From NCBI GenBank assembly GCA_945889365.1, contig CAMDBQ010000001.1:1-29606 (forward strand): 29,606 nt of DNA. Direction: 5' to 3'. This document shows, piece after piece, positions 6,073 through 13,165 of the stretch; positions within the stretch are counted from its first letter, which is position 1; each line of letters begins with the position of its first letter. Made by a program: the position numbers and the translations under genes. This stretch comes from Legionella genomosp. 1 (GTDB lineage Bacteria > Pseudomonadota > Gammaproteobacteria > Legionellales > Legionellaceae). The notes below the pieces were generated by a model. The model saw nothing but the letters and a program-made list of their open reading frames with translations. It was not told the DNA's origin and did no database searches.

Positions 6073-6885
6073 ATGGATGTTATCGTTAATAGTTGCGCCG
6101 GAGGGGCAGTCGGCGCGCGCCCTTCACATGGTAATTTCTACACCAACATTCTAACCTGCCTCGGCTACCTACCCCAAAATCCACCCGTTGCTGATCTGTT
6201 GCGCCGTTACCACAAACTCGAAGGCCAGTGGTTAATTGCCTCCCCTATACATTGGCAAGCTACACATAATGACGCCATGATCATGGCCTGTGATGACGCG
6301 CTGGATTTAACCGATGATGAGTCACGCGGCTGGTTTGCAGTCTTGGTTGAATTTCTCAAGCATGATCCGGTTAAATTACATTACCATGACGCCTACACAT
6401 GGTTGATTCAATTTAGCGAATGTCCACCGATCGGTGCTAAACCGGTACATGGTTTAATACAGCAATCCATGATGCAGCATCTGCAAGCATTGGACCCCAC
6501 TTTGTTTTGGTCGCGGTTTCTTACTGAAAATCAAATGTTTTTCAGTGAGCATCCGTTGAACAAGGAGCGAGAAGGGCGCTATCCTGTTAATGGGGTGTGG
6601 ATTTGGGGTGGTGGTGAGTTGAAAGAGCGGGAATCACGGCCTTTAATTTGTGGTGATGAGGTTACTCGTGAGTTGGCTGGGTTGTTGTCTAGTCATGTTG
6701 ATCGTTATCATTTAGGTCAAAAAACATCCAAAGATGCCATCATGCTGTTTTCTGATTTTGATGAGCTGCTGGCGCGTCAGTTTGAAAAAAAGACGGTGCA
6801 TTGGTATTGGAATGATGTGGCGTATGTTACCAAGGCTAAAGGCTGGCTCGCACGCTTAATGGGTAACCTCTTCCTTCATATATAG
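6073..6885 (+). CDS. RpfE/COG4255-like protein, often annotated as cofactor-independent phosphoglycerate mutase
   Basis: A 270-residue cytoplasmic protein of the family found next to recJ in several gammaproteobacteria. In Xanthomonas the member beside recJ is RpfE; others are labelled phosphoglycerate-mutase-like. Features seen are FYTNILTCLGY near residue 25, a patch with two LIQ motifs near 115-127, and NGVWIWGGGEL near 175-185, the most characteristic motif. The DGxGD/DxNHS metal-site motifs of true iPGM are not seen, so catalysis is doubtful. It starts two bases after the alaC stop, probably translationally coupled, and precedes recJ. Function is unknown. Confidence 0.65.
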   Translation: MDVIVNSCAGGAVGARPSHGNFYTNILTCLGYLPQNPPVADLLRRYHKLEGQWLIASPIHWQATHNDAMIMACDDALDLTDDESRGWFAVLVEFLKHDPVKLHYHDAYTWLIQFSECPPIGAKPVHGLIQQSMMQHLQALDPTLFWSRFLTENQMFFSEHPLNKEREGRYPVNGVWIWGGGELKERESRPLICGDEVTRELAGLLSSHVDRYHLGQKTSKDAIMLFSDFDELLARQFEKKTVHWYWNDVAYVTKAKGWLARLMGNLFLHI

Positions 6886-6917
6886 GGTGGCACCTCGCTG
6901 CGATACTTTGCCACCCT
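6884..6917. repeat. 9-bp inverted repeat between the RpfE-like gene and recJ
   Basis: AGGGTGGCA (6884-6892) and TGCCACCCT (6909-6917) flank a 16-base loop. No T run follows, so it is not a standard intrinsic terminator. It overlaps the last bases of the upstream gene and may stabilise or partition the mRNA before recJ. Confidence 0.6.
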
Positions 6918-6953
6918 GCAGAAGCGAACAAGTTACATTGGAGAAAATTTAAA

Positions 6954-8681
6954 GTGAATATAAAACAACGCACATTACCCACAACGCTGCCATCATTGCC
7001 TACATTCCCACCCATTCTACAGAGAATTTACGCGGCAAGAGATGTGGTTGATGAGGCGCAACTGGACAAGCGATTGCAAGCCTTATTGCCGTTTAATACG
7101 CTGACGGATATTGATAAAGCCTGTGCTCGCCTGGAAACAGCACTGCGTCAGCAGCAACGAATTTTAATTGTTGGCGATTTTGATGCGGATGGTGCGACCT
7201 CCAGTGCTTTAGCGATTGCAGCACTTCGTATCATGGGGGCGTTGCATGTTAATTTTCTGGTGCCGAATCGATTTACGTTTGGTTATGGTTTAACTCCTGG
7301 CATCATCGGTGTAGCAAAAGAATGGCAACCGCACTTGATCATTACGGTTGATAACGGCATTGCTAGTATTGAAGGCGTTGATGCGGCTAATGGTGCGGGT
7401 ATTGATGTATTGATTACCGATCACCATTTGCCAGCTGAAAAATTACCCAATGCCTGTGCTATTGTTAATCCAAATCAGGTTGGCGATCAATTCCCAAGTA
7501 AAGCCATCGCAGGCGTCGGTGTTATTTTCTATGTCATGTTAGCGCTGCGTCGTCGTTTGGTTGATTGCGGTTGGTTTAAATCTGCCAACATACCAGAGCC
7601 GAATATGGCACAGTTTCTTGATTTGGTCGCATTAGGAACCGTCGCTGACGTGGTGCCATTAGATAAGAATAATCGCATCTTGATTCATCAGGGAATGGAG
7701 CGCATTCGGCAAGGGCTATGCCGTCCTGGCATTCAAGGATTGATTAAAGTAGCTGGAAAACGTGCTGAAAAATTACGAGAAAGTGATTTGGGTTTTTCTA
7801 TCGCACCTCGATTGAATGCAGCTGGTCGATTGGATGATATGTCATTAGGCATAGAATGCTTATTAAGCGACAACGTAGAGAAAGCCTGCATGCTGGCCAG
7901 TCAGCTCGATGAGTTAAATCTTGAGCGGCGCCGAATTGAAACTGAAATGAAAGATCAGGCTATGCTGGCTTTAAATAAACTGGCATTAAATTCTGAGCAA
8001 GCTCTGCCAGTCGCCTTGTGTTTATTTGACCAGTCTTGGCATCAAGGTGTGATTGGGATTCTCGCGGGTCGTTTGAAAGAGCGTTATCATCGCCCGGTTA
8101 TTGCCTTTGCTGCCGGCAGTGAAACCGAGTTAAAGGGATCAGCGCGTTCAATACCCGGTTTGAATATCCGTGATGTGTTGGCTGATATTGATAAAAATAA
8201 CCCAGGCTTAATTACAAAATTTGGCGGACATGCCATGGCTGCTGGTTTGACATTGCATCAACAAGCGTTCCCGGTGTTCAAGGAAGCATTGATTAATGAA
8301 GTGGGTAAACATATTGATCTATCTGAATGTAAAGGCGAGTTATTAAGCGATGGCCCTCTGCAAGGGGCTGAGTTGAGTTTGGATTTGGCGCATGCTTTGC
8401 AAAGTGCCGGTCCGTGGGGACAACAATTTCCAGAGCCGCTTTTTGATAACGAATTCGAAATATTGGATCAACGCATTGTAGGGCAAAATCATTTGAAATT
8501 AACATTGGTGCGGGAGTTTGGTGGTCAACCGATTGATGCGATTGCATTTAATATTGATTTAAAACAATGGCCAAATCACCGAGCACGTTATTTGTATGCG
8601 GCGTATAGGCTGGACATAAACGAGTATAATGGACGGACTAAATTGCAGTTGATTGTTGCGTCGATGCAGGCGAAGGTGTAA
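6954..8681 (+). CDS. recJ: Single-stranded-DNA-specific exonuclease RecJ
   Basis: A 575-residue 5'-3' ssDNA exonuclease used in RecF-pathway recombination, mismatch repair and base excision repair. The DHH core is complete: DFDADG at 75-80, TVDNGI at 131-136 and DHH at 156-158, followed by Asp in ALGTVADV. The DHHA1 domain motif GGHAMAAG is near residue 424, and an OB-fold region follows to the end. Length matches E. coli RecJ (577). Translation starts at GTG 6954 with a TTGGAGAA site about 8 bases upstream. It lies last in the alaC-rpfE-like-recJ run and is followed by a long hairpin. Confidence 0.95.
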   Translation: MNIKQRTLPTTLPSLPTFPPILQRIYAARDVVDEAQLDKRLQALLPFNTLTDIDKACARLETALRQQQRILIVGDFDADGATSSALAIAALRIMGALHVNFLVPNRFTFGYGLTPGIIGVAKEWQPHLIITVDNGIASIEGVDAANGAGIDVLITDHHLPAEKLPNACAIVNPNQVGDQFPSKAIAGVGVIFYVMLALRRRLVDCGWFKSANIPEPNMAQFLDLVALGTVADVVPLDKNNRILIHQGMERIRQGLCRPGIQGLIKVAGKRAEKLRESDLGFSIAPRLNAAGRLDDMSLGIECLLSDNVEKACMLASQLDELNLERRRIETEMKDQAMLALNKLALNSEQALPVALCLFDQSWHQGVIGILAGRLKERYHRPVIAFAAGSETELKGSARSIPGLNIRDVLADIDKNNPGLITKFGGHAMAAGLTLHQQAFPVFKEALINEVGKHIDLSECKGELLSDGPLQGAELSLDLAHALQSAGPWGQQFPEPLFDNEFEILDQRIVGQNHLKLTLVREFGGQPIDAIAFNIDLKQWPNHRARYLYAAYRLDINEYNGRTKLQLIVASMQAKV

Positions 8682-8687
8682 GGGGAT

Positions 8688-8752
8688 CCGAGCTGCCACC
8701 GTTAGGGAGTGTTTCATAATATTGAGAACACTCCCTAACGGTCGCAGCTCGG
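8688..8752. terminator. Long near-perfect inverted repeat, probable bidirectional terminator
   Basis: CCGAGCTGC (8688-8696) pairs with GCAGCTCGG (8744-8752), and the 16 bases 8698-8713 pair perfectly with 8727-8742. One C-C mismatch separates the blocks, and the loop is 13 bases. The 25-bp stem lies between the convergent recJ and lipoprotein genes, with TTTAA after it on the plus strand. The stem is unusually long, so a small palindromic repeat element is an alternative. Confidence 0.65.
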
Positions 8753-8762
8753 TTTAATCTGA

Positions 8763-8999
8763 CTAACCAGCGGGTTCGTGATTACTGTTTTCCATCATTT
8801 GATGTTTGGAGGTTGATTTTACTGCCTGAACATCTTTTGTTGCACCAACAGCTGCGCCGTCAACTGTTTGACCCACGCCTGAAGCAGTCGATTCCAGACC
8901 TTTTGTTGTGCCTTGAAGTGTATTGCATGAGCTTAAGAATGCCGCGATCAATATAACAACACCCAAACCTAATGATGCTTTTTCTTTATAACGAGTCAT
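8763..8999 (-). CDS. Small entericidin-like lipoprotein
   Basis: A 78-residue protein with a basic N terminus, a hydrophobic stretch at 9-22 and lipobox LSSC with Cys25 as the lipidated residue. The mature part is Gly/Thr/Ser rich (NTLQGTTKGLESTASGVG...), like entericidin-type small lipoproteins. The start at 8999 has a perfect AGGAGGA site; an upstream in-frame ATG at 9032 lacks this support and would put charged residues before the signal. It would be processed by signal peptidase II and Lnt. Function is not known; entericidins are linked to stress or toxin-antidote roles, which is not shown here. Confidence 0.75.
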   Translation of the reverse strand: MTRYKEKASLGLGVVILIAAFLSSCNTLQGTTKGLESTASGVGQTVDGAAVGATKDVQAVKSTSKHQMMENSNHEPAG

Positions 9000-9104
9000 A
9001 AATCCTCCTGGAAAATTAAATATGTACTTCATTCACTGAATACAGTTTAAGTAATAGAACATAACTTTCGATAAATCAAATTATTTCAACAAAATTTGCA
9101 CGCG

Positions 9105-9458
9105 TCATCTCAATGTTTCAATCTGTCTTTTACGCTGAGTTAACCTCATCACTAAAAATACAATCAATCCTAAGAAAAACAAGGACATCATTGCTCCACC
9201 AAAACCATGCCCTATGAATAGGCTGGCTAACAACCCACCCATCAACATGCCGGTAAACATGCCACGAAATTTGGACGGGCCGGTGCGTTGTGCGGCAGCA
9301 GCATAGGCGGGTCTATTTGTATTGTAAGCACGCGAAAACATGGGTTTAGAACGCATTGAACTAAATCCTCTGCCACCAAAACGACCCGCTGAAGCATCAT
9401 TTATGGTAAGGCCGAGTGTGAAGAGTACGATAAGTGAACATAAAAAAATATTGCGCAT
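9105..9458 (-). CDS. Short Tim44-N-like membrane protein
   Basis: A 117-residue protein with a signal peptide (1-24, ending DASA), a Gly/Arg/Ser-rich segment (GRFGGRGFSSMRSKPMFSR), then two hydrophobic segments (about 68-83, Gly-Met rich, and 90-106) and a basic tail RLTQRKR. This is the layout of the N-terminal half of bacterial Tim44-like inner-membrane proteins, but the C-terminal Tim44 domain is absent. An AAGGA site precedes the ATG. It is divergent from the cytochrome gene. Function is unknown. Confidence 0.6.
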   Translation of the reverse strand: MRNIFLCSLIVLFTLGLTINDASAGRFGGRGFSSMRSKPMFSRAYNTNRPAYAAAAQRTGPSKFRGMFTGMLMGGLLASLFIGHGFGGAMMSLFFLGLIVFLVMRLTQRKRQIETLR

Positions 9459-9488
9459 TGTTTAATCCTTAGCTCAGTGTAAAATAAA

Positions 9489-9515
9489 CAGCAGTATACA
9501 ATATATACTCTGCTG
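9489..9515. promoter_or_regulatory. Inverted repeat in the divergent Tim44-like/cytochrome promoter region
   Basis: CAGCAG (9489-9494) and CTGCTG (9510-9515) flank TATACAATATATA, itself nearly palindromic and rich in -10-like sequence. It could be an operator overlapping one or both divergent promoters. No particular regulator is recognised. Confidence 0.35.
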
Positions 9516-9533
9516 GTCACAAACCCCTAATCC

Positions 9534-9563
9534 GTTCGGGCTGCACTCCTCCTCAGCCCGAAC
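9534..9563 (+). promoter_or_regulatory. Perfect 10-bp-stem hairpin in the cytochrome c5 leader
   Basis: GTTCGGGCTG (9534-9543) pairs with CAGCCCGAAC (9554-9563) around a CACTCCTCCT loop. It ends 8 bases before the GAGGG ribosome-binding site. The pyrimidine loop is partly complementary to that site, so a translational role is possible but untested. Confidence 0.45.
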
Positions 9564-9586
9564 ACAATTAAATGAGGGACACTAAC

Positions 9587-9967
9587 ATGTTTAGGTACTT
9601 ATTCACCATTGCTATTTTCCTGCTAACAGCAAACAGTTGGTCTGCCAGCCATCACCCACAAGTTTTTTTAACAGAAATTACCGGTTCAAAAACAGAAGGC
9701 GAGCAAATTGTGCAACATTATTGTGCCATGTGCCACGCTAAAAAACCCATGATTCAACTCGGTGCCCCAATTATCGGACAAGCTAAAGCATGGGAACCAC
9801 GGATTAAGCAGGGTATCGATGCATTATTAAAAAATTGCGATGAAGGCTTGAGCGGAATGCCGCCTCGAGGTGGGTGTTTTGAATGCAGTGACAAGCAATT
9901 ATGGCTGGCTATTATGGCGATGATACCTGAAGATTTACACGCAAAAATCACCGTAAAAGGCTCATAA
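9587..9967 (+). CDS. Cytochrome c5 family protein
   Basis: A 126-residue periplasmic monohaem cytochrome. A signal peptide covers about 1-20 (FRYLFTIAIFLLTANSWSA). The haem-binding motif is CAMCH at 46-50. The distal ligand is probably Met91 in GMPPRG. Cys97 and Cys100 in GGCFECSD match the conserved C-terminal cysteine pair of cytochrome c5. It probably shuttles electrons in respiration. An ATG at 9572 is in frame, but it overlaps the GAGGG ribosome-binding site that serves the ATG at 9587, so the later start is chosen. It reads in the same direction as the transpeptidase gene 88 bases downstream. Confidence 0.88.
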   Translation: MFRYLFTIAIFLLTANSWSASHHPQVFLTEITGSKTEGEQIVQHYCAMCHAKKPMIQLGAPIIGQAKAWEPRIKQGIDALLKNCDEGLSGMPPRGGCFECSDKQLWLAIMAMIPEDLHAKITVKGS

Positions 9968-10055
9968 AAAGACCATAAAGTAAGTTATTTGAAATAAAAG
10001 CTAATCTTTTTCGCATTCCTCCCGATACAGAAGAAAACAACGGAGGATTTACATC

Positions 10056-10631
10056 ATGAAAAAGCACTATGTCACTGTACCATTAGTCATTGTCCCACTG
10101 TGTGTTTTAGCGGTGGGTTGTGCATCAAACGGCGGATCGGTTCCCATTGTAGATGATGGTGGCAATACGCATTACACCATGAACATGGCATCCGATCAAA
10201 AGGGAAGCAGTTATTTCCCTGAAACACGTGAGGCAACGGGCAGAAAGGTGTTTGTATTTGATCCAAAGGCCACGGCTTGGGCAGCCTACGATGCGCAAGG
10301 TCATCGTGTTGAAACCGGTAGCGCGTCTGGCGGAAAGGATTTCTGTGACGATATTGGTAAACCTTGCCGAACGGTAACCGGAACATTCCATGTTTATTCG
10401 AAAAAAGGCGAAGATTGCACGTCGAGCATCTATCCCGTCGAAACTCACGGGGGTGCCAGAATGCCTTATTGCATGCACTTCAACGGAGGCTATTCCATAC
10501 ATGCCGCGTATGAAGTCCCCAATTACAATGCTAGCCACGGCTGTATTAGAGTATTGCCACAAGCAGCTCAATGGCTAAATCAAAACTTCATCGATGTAGG
10601 AACCACGGTTATTGTGCAACCCTATAGTTGA
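10056..10631 (+). CDS. L,D-transpeptidase (YkuD domain) lipoprotein
   Basis: A 191-residue predicted lipoprotein: hydrophobic signal at 7-20 and lipobox LAVGC with Cys22. The YkuD catalytic signature is HAAYEVPNYNASHGCIRV, with His149 and Cys163 as expected catalytic residues. The enzyme would form 3-3 peptidoglycan cross-links or attach proteins to peptidoglycan in the periplasm. Extra cysteines (97, 104, 121, 139) could form disulfides. A GGAGG site lies 9 bases before the ATG. A strong terminator follows 12 bases after the stop. Which of the known Ldt activities it has cannot be told. Confidence 0.88.
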   Translation: MKKHYVTVPLVIVPLCVLAVGCASNGGSVPIVDDGGNTHYTMNMASDQKGSSYFPETREATGRKVFVFDPKATAWAAYDAQGHRVETGSASGGKDFCDDIGKPCRTVTGTFHVYSKKGEDCTSSIYPVETHGGARMPYCMHFNGGYSIHAAYEVPNYNASHGCIRVLPQAAQWLNQNFIDVGTTVIVQPYS

Positions 10632-10643
10632 TGAATGTGATAT

Positions 10644-10677
10644 AACAAAAAAGCCAGCATCAGCTGGCTTTTTTGTT
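10644..10677. terminator. Intrinsic terminator after the L,D-transpeptidase gene
   Basis: AACAAAAAAGCCAGC pairs perfectly over 15 bp with GCTGGCTTTTTTGTT around an ATCA loop. The symmetric A and T tracts make it potentially bidirectional, although both flanking genes read on the plus strand. Confidence 0.92.
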
Positions 10678-10687
10678 TGATAATCAA

Positions 10688-10715
10688 TTGCAGCCTTTCT
10701 GTTTTGCAGTAGAAT
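10688..10715 (+). promoter_or_regulatory. Promoter for the DUF1189 gene
   Basis: TTGCAG (10688-10693) and TAGAAT (10710-10715) are separated by 16 bases, immediately after the preceding terminator and about 30 bases ahead of the start codon. Confidence 0.6.
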
Positions 10716-10745
10716 GAGATCAATATTGTTATATGAGAATAAATA

Positions 10746-11618
10746 ATGAGAAAAAAACAACAAGCGCCTACGCTTATCAACACACGCATATATGGCTATT
10801 GGCAAGCGTTATATATGTCACTGTATTCACGACGGTTATACGTGGATGTGGCCAAACGTTGGCGTGGATTTGGTTTTTTATATATGCTGCTGCTTGTGGC
10901 GATTGCATCAATCCCTTTTTCAGTGCGTATTATTATGGATTTTAATCACTATTTTAATGAGCAAATCATTTCTCCCATTGAACAAATTCCGCCTTTGACT
11001 ATTCAGAACGGCACGTTAATCTTCGATAAAGAGATGCCTTATTTGATTAAAAATAAAGCGGGTTCGGTTGTTGTTGCGATCGATACTAGCGGTGTTGTAA
11101 AGGGCCTGGATGGTGCCTATCCTGAGTTAATGATGTTGATCACTCAGCATAAATTGAGTTTTCGACTGCCATACATCAAGCTTTTTTTAGGCTCATTAAA
11201 CAGGGCTACTGAGAAACCTGTCATTGAAACGCTGTATAAACAGGCTTCTGACATTTTTGTAGCAAAAGAATGGATTAAAGCTAGTGGTATTTTAAAGTTG
11301 AAATGGTTTGTCTTAGCCATGGTTTATCCGATGGTGTTCCCCTTTGTTTTTGGATTGTTTTATGCGTTTTTTCTGATCCTGGCGATGCTTGCTCAAGTGT
11401 TTTCGTGGTTGATTTTTAAATACAAGCTTACCTATAAAGAGGCCGCACGATTGCTGACTGTGGCATCTACAGCACAAGTAGTTATATTTTTTATTTTGTT
11501 ATCGGCTAACTTTTTGTTCCATGGTGTAGGGCTTCTGGCTGTGATCCTTGATGCATTATATTTTAGCTATGCTGTGTTGTCGGTAAAGCGTGAAAGTAAA
11601 ATGATGGTGCATTCGTGA
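10746..11618 (+). CDS. DUF1189 family membrane protein
   Basis: A 290-residue integral membrane protein. A hydrophobic helix at about 44-60 (FLYMLLLVAIASIPFSV) is followed by an extracytoplasmic domain (about 65-180) containing IQNGTLIFDKEMPYLI and VVVAIDTSG. At least three more helices follow (about 187-215, 227-260, 262-285). This is the arrangement of DUF1189 (Pfam PF06691), found in Firmicutes and some gammaproteobacteria. No enzymatic motif is visible. The gene has its own promoter and no co-directional partner close by. Function is unknown. Confidence 0.7.
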   Translation: MRKKQQAPTLINTRIYGYWQALYMSLYSRRLYVDVAKRWRGFGFLYMLLLVAIASIPFSVRIIMDFNHYFNEQIISPIEQIPPLTIQNGTLIFDKEMPYLIKNKAGSVVVAIDTSGVVKGLDGAYPELMMLITQHKLSFRLPYIKLFLGSLNRATEKPVIETLYKQASDIFVAKEWIKASGILKLKWFVLAMVYPMVFPFVFGLFYAFFLILAMLAQVFSWLIFKYKLTYKEAARLLTVASTAQVVIFFILLSANFLFHGVGLLAVILDALYFSYAVLSVKRESKMMVHS

Positions 11619-11819
11619 GCGAGCGGGTGCATTTCGCACATGCACCTCGTTGCTAGTTTCGTGATTTGACGGTCGCCTACGATATCAAACGCCAACCTAC
11701 TGCCTTGTCTTGTTAATTCGCTCCCTTAAACTGTCGTCCCCGCGAAGGCAGGGATCGTACGCCCGTGATGGCGCGTAACATCAGAGTGGTGAAAGTCCAC
11801 TCCAGAGTAAGCCATAAAC
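11619..11819. repeat. Gene-free stretch with three hairpins between the DUF1189 gene and nadA
   Basis: The region lies between convergent genes. GGTGCAT (11626-11632) pairs with ATGCACC (11640-11646) just after the DUF1189 stop. CCCCGCGAAGGCAGGG at about 11738-11753 resembles the common CCCGC-gaa-GGCGGG intergenic palindromes. GAGTGG (11784-11789) pairs with CCACTC (11797-11802) around TGAAAGT, a motif also seen in group II intron RNAs. No gene is supported. Confidence 0.4.
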
Positions 11820-13157
11820 TCAGCTCTCGGTTATATCAATCATCTTTTGAAGAGCCTTTTTAGCATTATCGATAACCCAGGTTTGATCCATAGTCTGCAA
11901 ACGATTACGTGTTCCGGTGAATTCGTTTACCACATCACCAGCAAGGACTTCGTTGTAATCCATGGTTTTGCCTTGGCGCAGCAAGTCGAGCAGGCCCACT
12001 AGATGAGGTGCATCGTTGCGGGACATGGTGGCGCAGCCGCAGCCAATGCCTTTTTCGTTTGGATTTCTTGGGGCTTCGCCTAGATTAACCACGTCAATGT
12101 TTAATGCTTTGCAGTGTTGCTTCAGGTTGTCAACCATGTGGTTTTCAGTGCCGATAGCATAACGACGGGTTCCTGAGCGATCATTGACAACTTGATCCCA
12201 AATGAAAGCGGTGGATCCTGCGTGTTGGGCAACACGAATGACTTCATTGCGGCATTCAGGATGCACGATGGTTGTGTAGCCTTTGCTATGCCAATATTCA
12301 CACATTTCAGGTTGGTAATGCGAATGGACAGCGCACTCGCTGGCAAACAGGATTAATTCAGCCCGATCAAACTTGTTTAACGTGGCTTTGTCTTGAGCTT
12401 CAAGCGAATATTGCGCACCTGCTGTGCCTCCGGGCCAGTAGGCCATGTTTTTTATACCTAGCCAATAGGCCACGTTTTCACCCATGTGTCTGTCAGGAAT
12501 AAACAGAATTTTTTTGTTTTGCTTTTGTGCCCATTGAAAAATTTTCTTAACATTCGAGCTGGTACAAACGGCGCCACCTTGCGCGCCAGTCATGGCTTTT
12601 ACACGACCGGATGTATTCATGTAGCAAACGGGAATAATATTGTCAGCACCATATCGGGCATTTAAATCTGTAAACGCAGGTTCAACCATAAAATCTTTGG
12701 CCAGCATTTCCATGGTGCAGCCGGATTTAGGATTCGTAATGTAAACATGCTGATCTTTATTGGCCAAAATGCTTATGGATTCAGCCATAAAATGCACGGC
12801 GGATTCGATAATGACCGATTTTTCAGGGTGATTGGCAGCCATCAACGCCAGTTGATATGAATCGCCAATTTTACCGCCAAATTGCTCAATCAGACGTACA
12901 ATATCGCCACCCATATAATAGTGTGCAAGCAGCAATAGTTTATCACCAAAATGATCCTGCGCTTTGCGCATGTATGGGGCCATCCAAGCCAAGACTGTGG
13001 TCAGTTTACGGTCGGGCAGGGCTTGGTATGCTTCAGCGTAGGGAATGAAATCTTTTTGATACCAGTCAAGCGGATAGTCACTCTGGCAAATGCTCATGTC
13101 ATTGGTTATCTGCATGAGTGTTTTTTCAGGTTGATAGGTTTCGTGTGGTTTAAACAT
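11820..13157 (-). CDS. nadA: Quinolinate synthase NadA (long form)
   Basis: NadA condenses iminoaspartate, supplied by NadB, with dihydroxyacetone phosphate to quinolinate for NAD synthesis, using a [4Fe-4S] cluster. Candidate cluster cysteines are Cys198 in AVCTSS, Cys275 in SECAVH and one in GIGCGCATM (373 or 375). FIPDRHMGENVA (219-230) and IVHPEC (297-302) are family motifs. At 445 residues it is about 100 longer than E. coli NadA (347), with an extended N terminus and an insertion around 140-175. ATG 13157 lies 8 bases after the nadB stop, so the genes form an operon. Confidence 0.93.
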   Translation of the reverse strand: MFKPHETYQPEKTLMQITNDMSICQSDYPLDWYQKDFIPYAEAYQALPDRKLTTVLAWMAPYMRKAQDHFGDKLLLLAHYYMGGDIVRLIEQFGGKIGDSYQLALMAANHPEKSVIIESAVHFMAESISILANKDQHVYITNPKSGCTMEMLAKDFMVEPAFTDLNARYGADNIIPVCYMNTSGRVKAMTGAQGGAVCTSSNVKKIFQWAQKQNKKILFIPDRHMGENVAYWLGIKNMAYWPGGTAGAQYSLEAQDKATLNKFDRAELILFASECAVHSHYQPEMCEYWHSKGYTTIVHPECRNEVIRVAQHAGSTAFIWDQVVNDRSGTRRYAIGTENHMVDNLKQHCKALNIDVVNLGEAPRNPNEKGIGCGCATMSRNDAPHLVGLLDLLRQGKTMDYNEVLAGDVVNEFTGTRNRLQTMDQTWVIDNAKKALQKMIDITES

Positions 13158-13165
13158 GTCCGTTC

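Noticed and set aside
6073..6885. True 2,3-bisphosphoglycerate-independent phosphoglycerate mutase
   Set aside because: The length (270 residues) is about half that of GpmI, and the metal-binding motifs of that enzyme are not visible.
10125..10571. 148-codon minus-strand frame inside the L,D-transpeptidase gene
   Set aside because: The plus strand carries the YkuD catalytic motif and lipobox; the opposite frame has no recognisable features.
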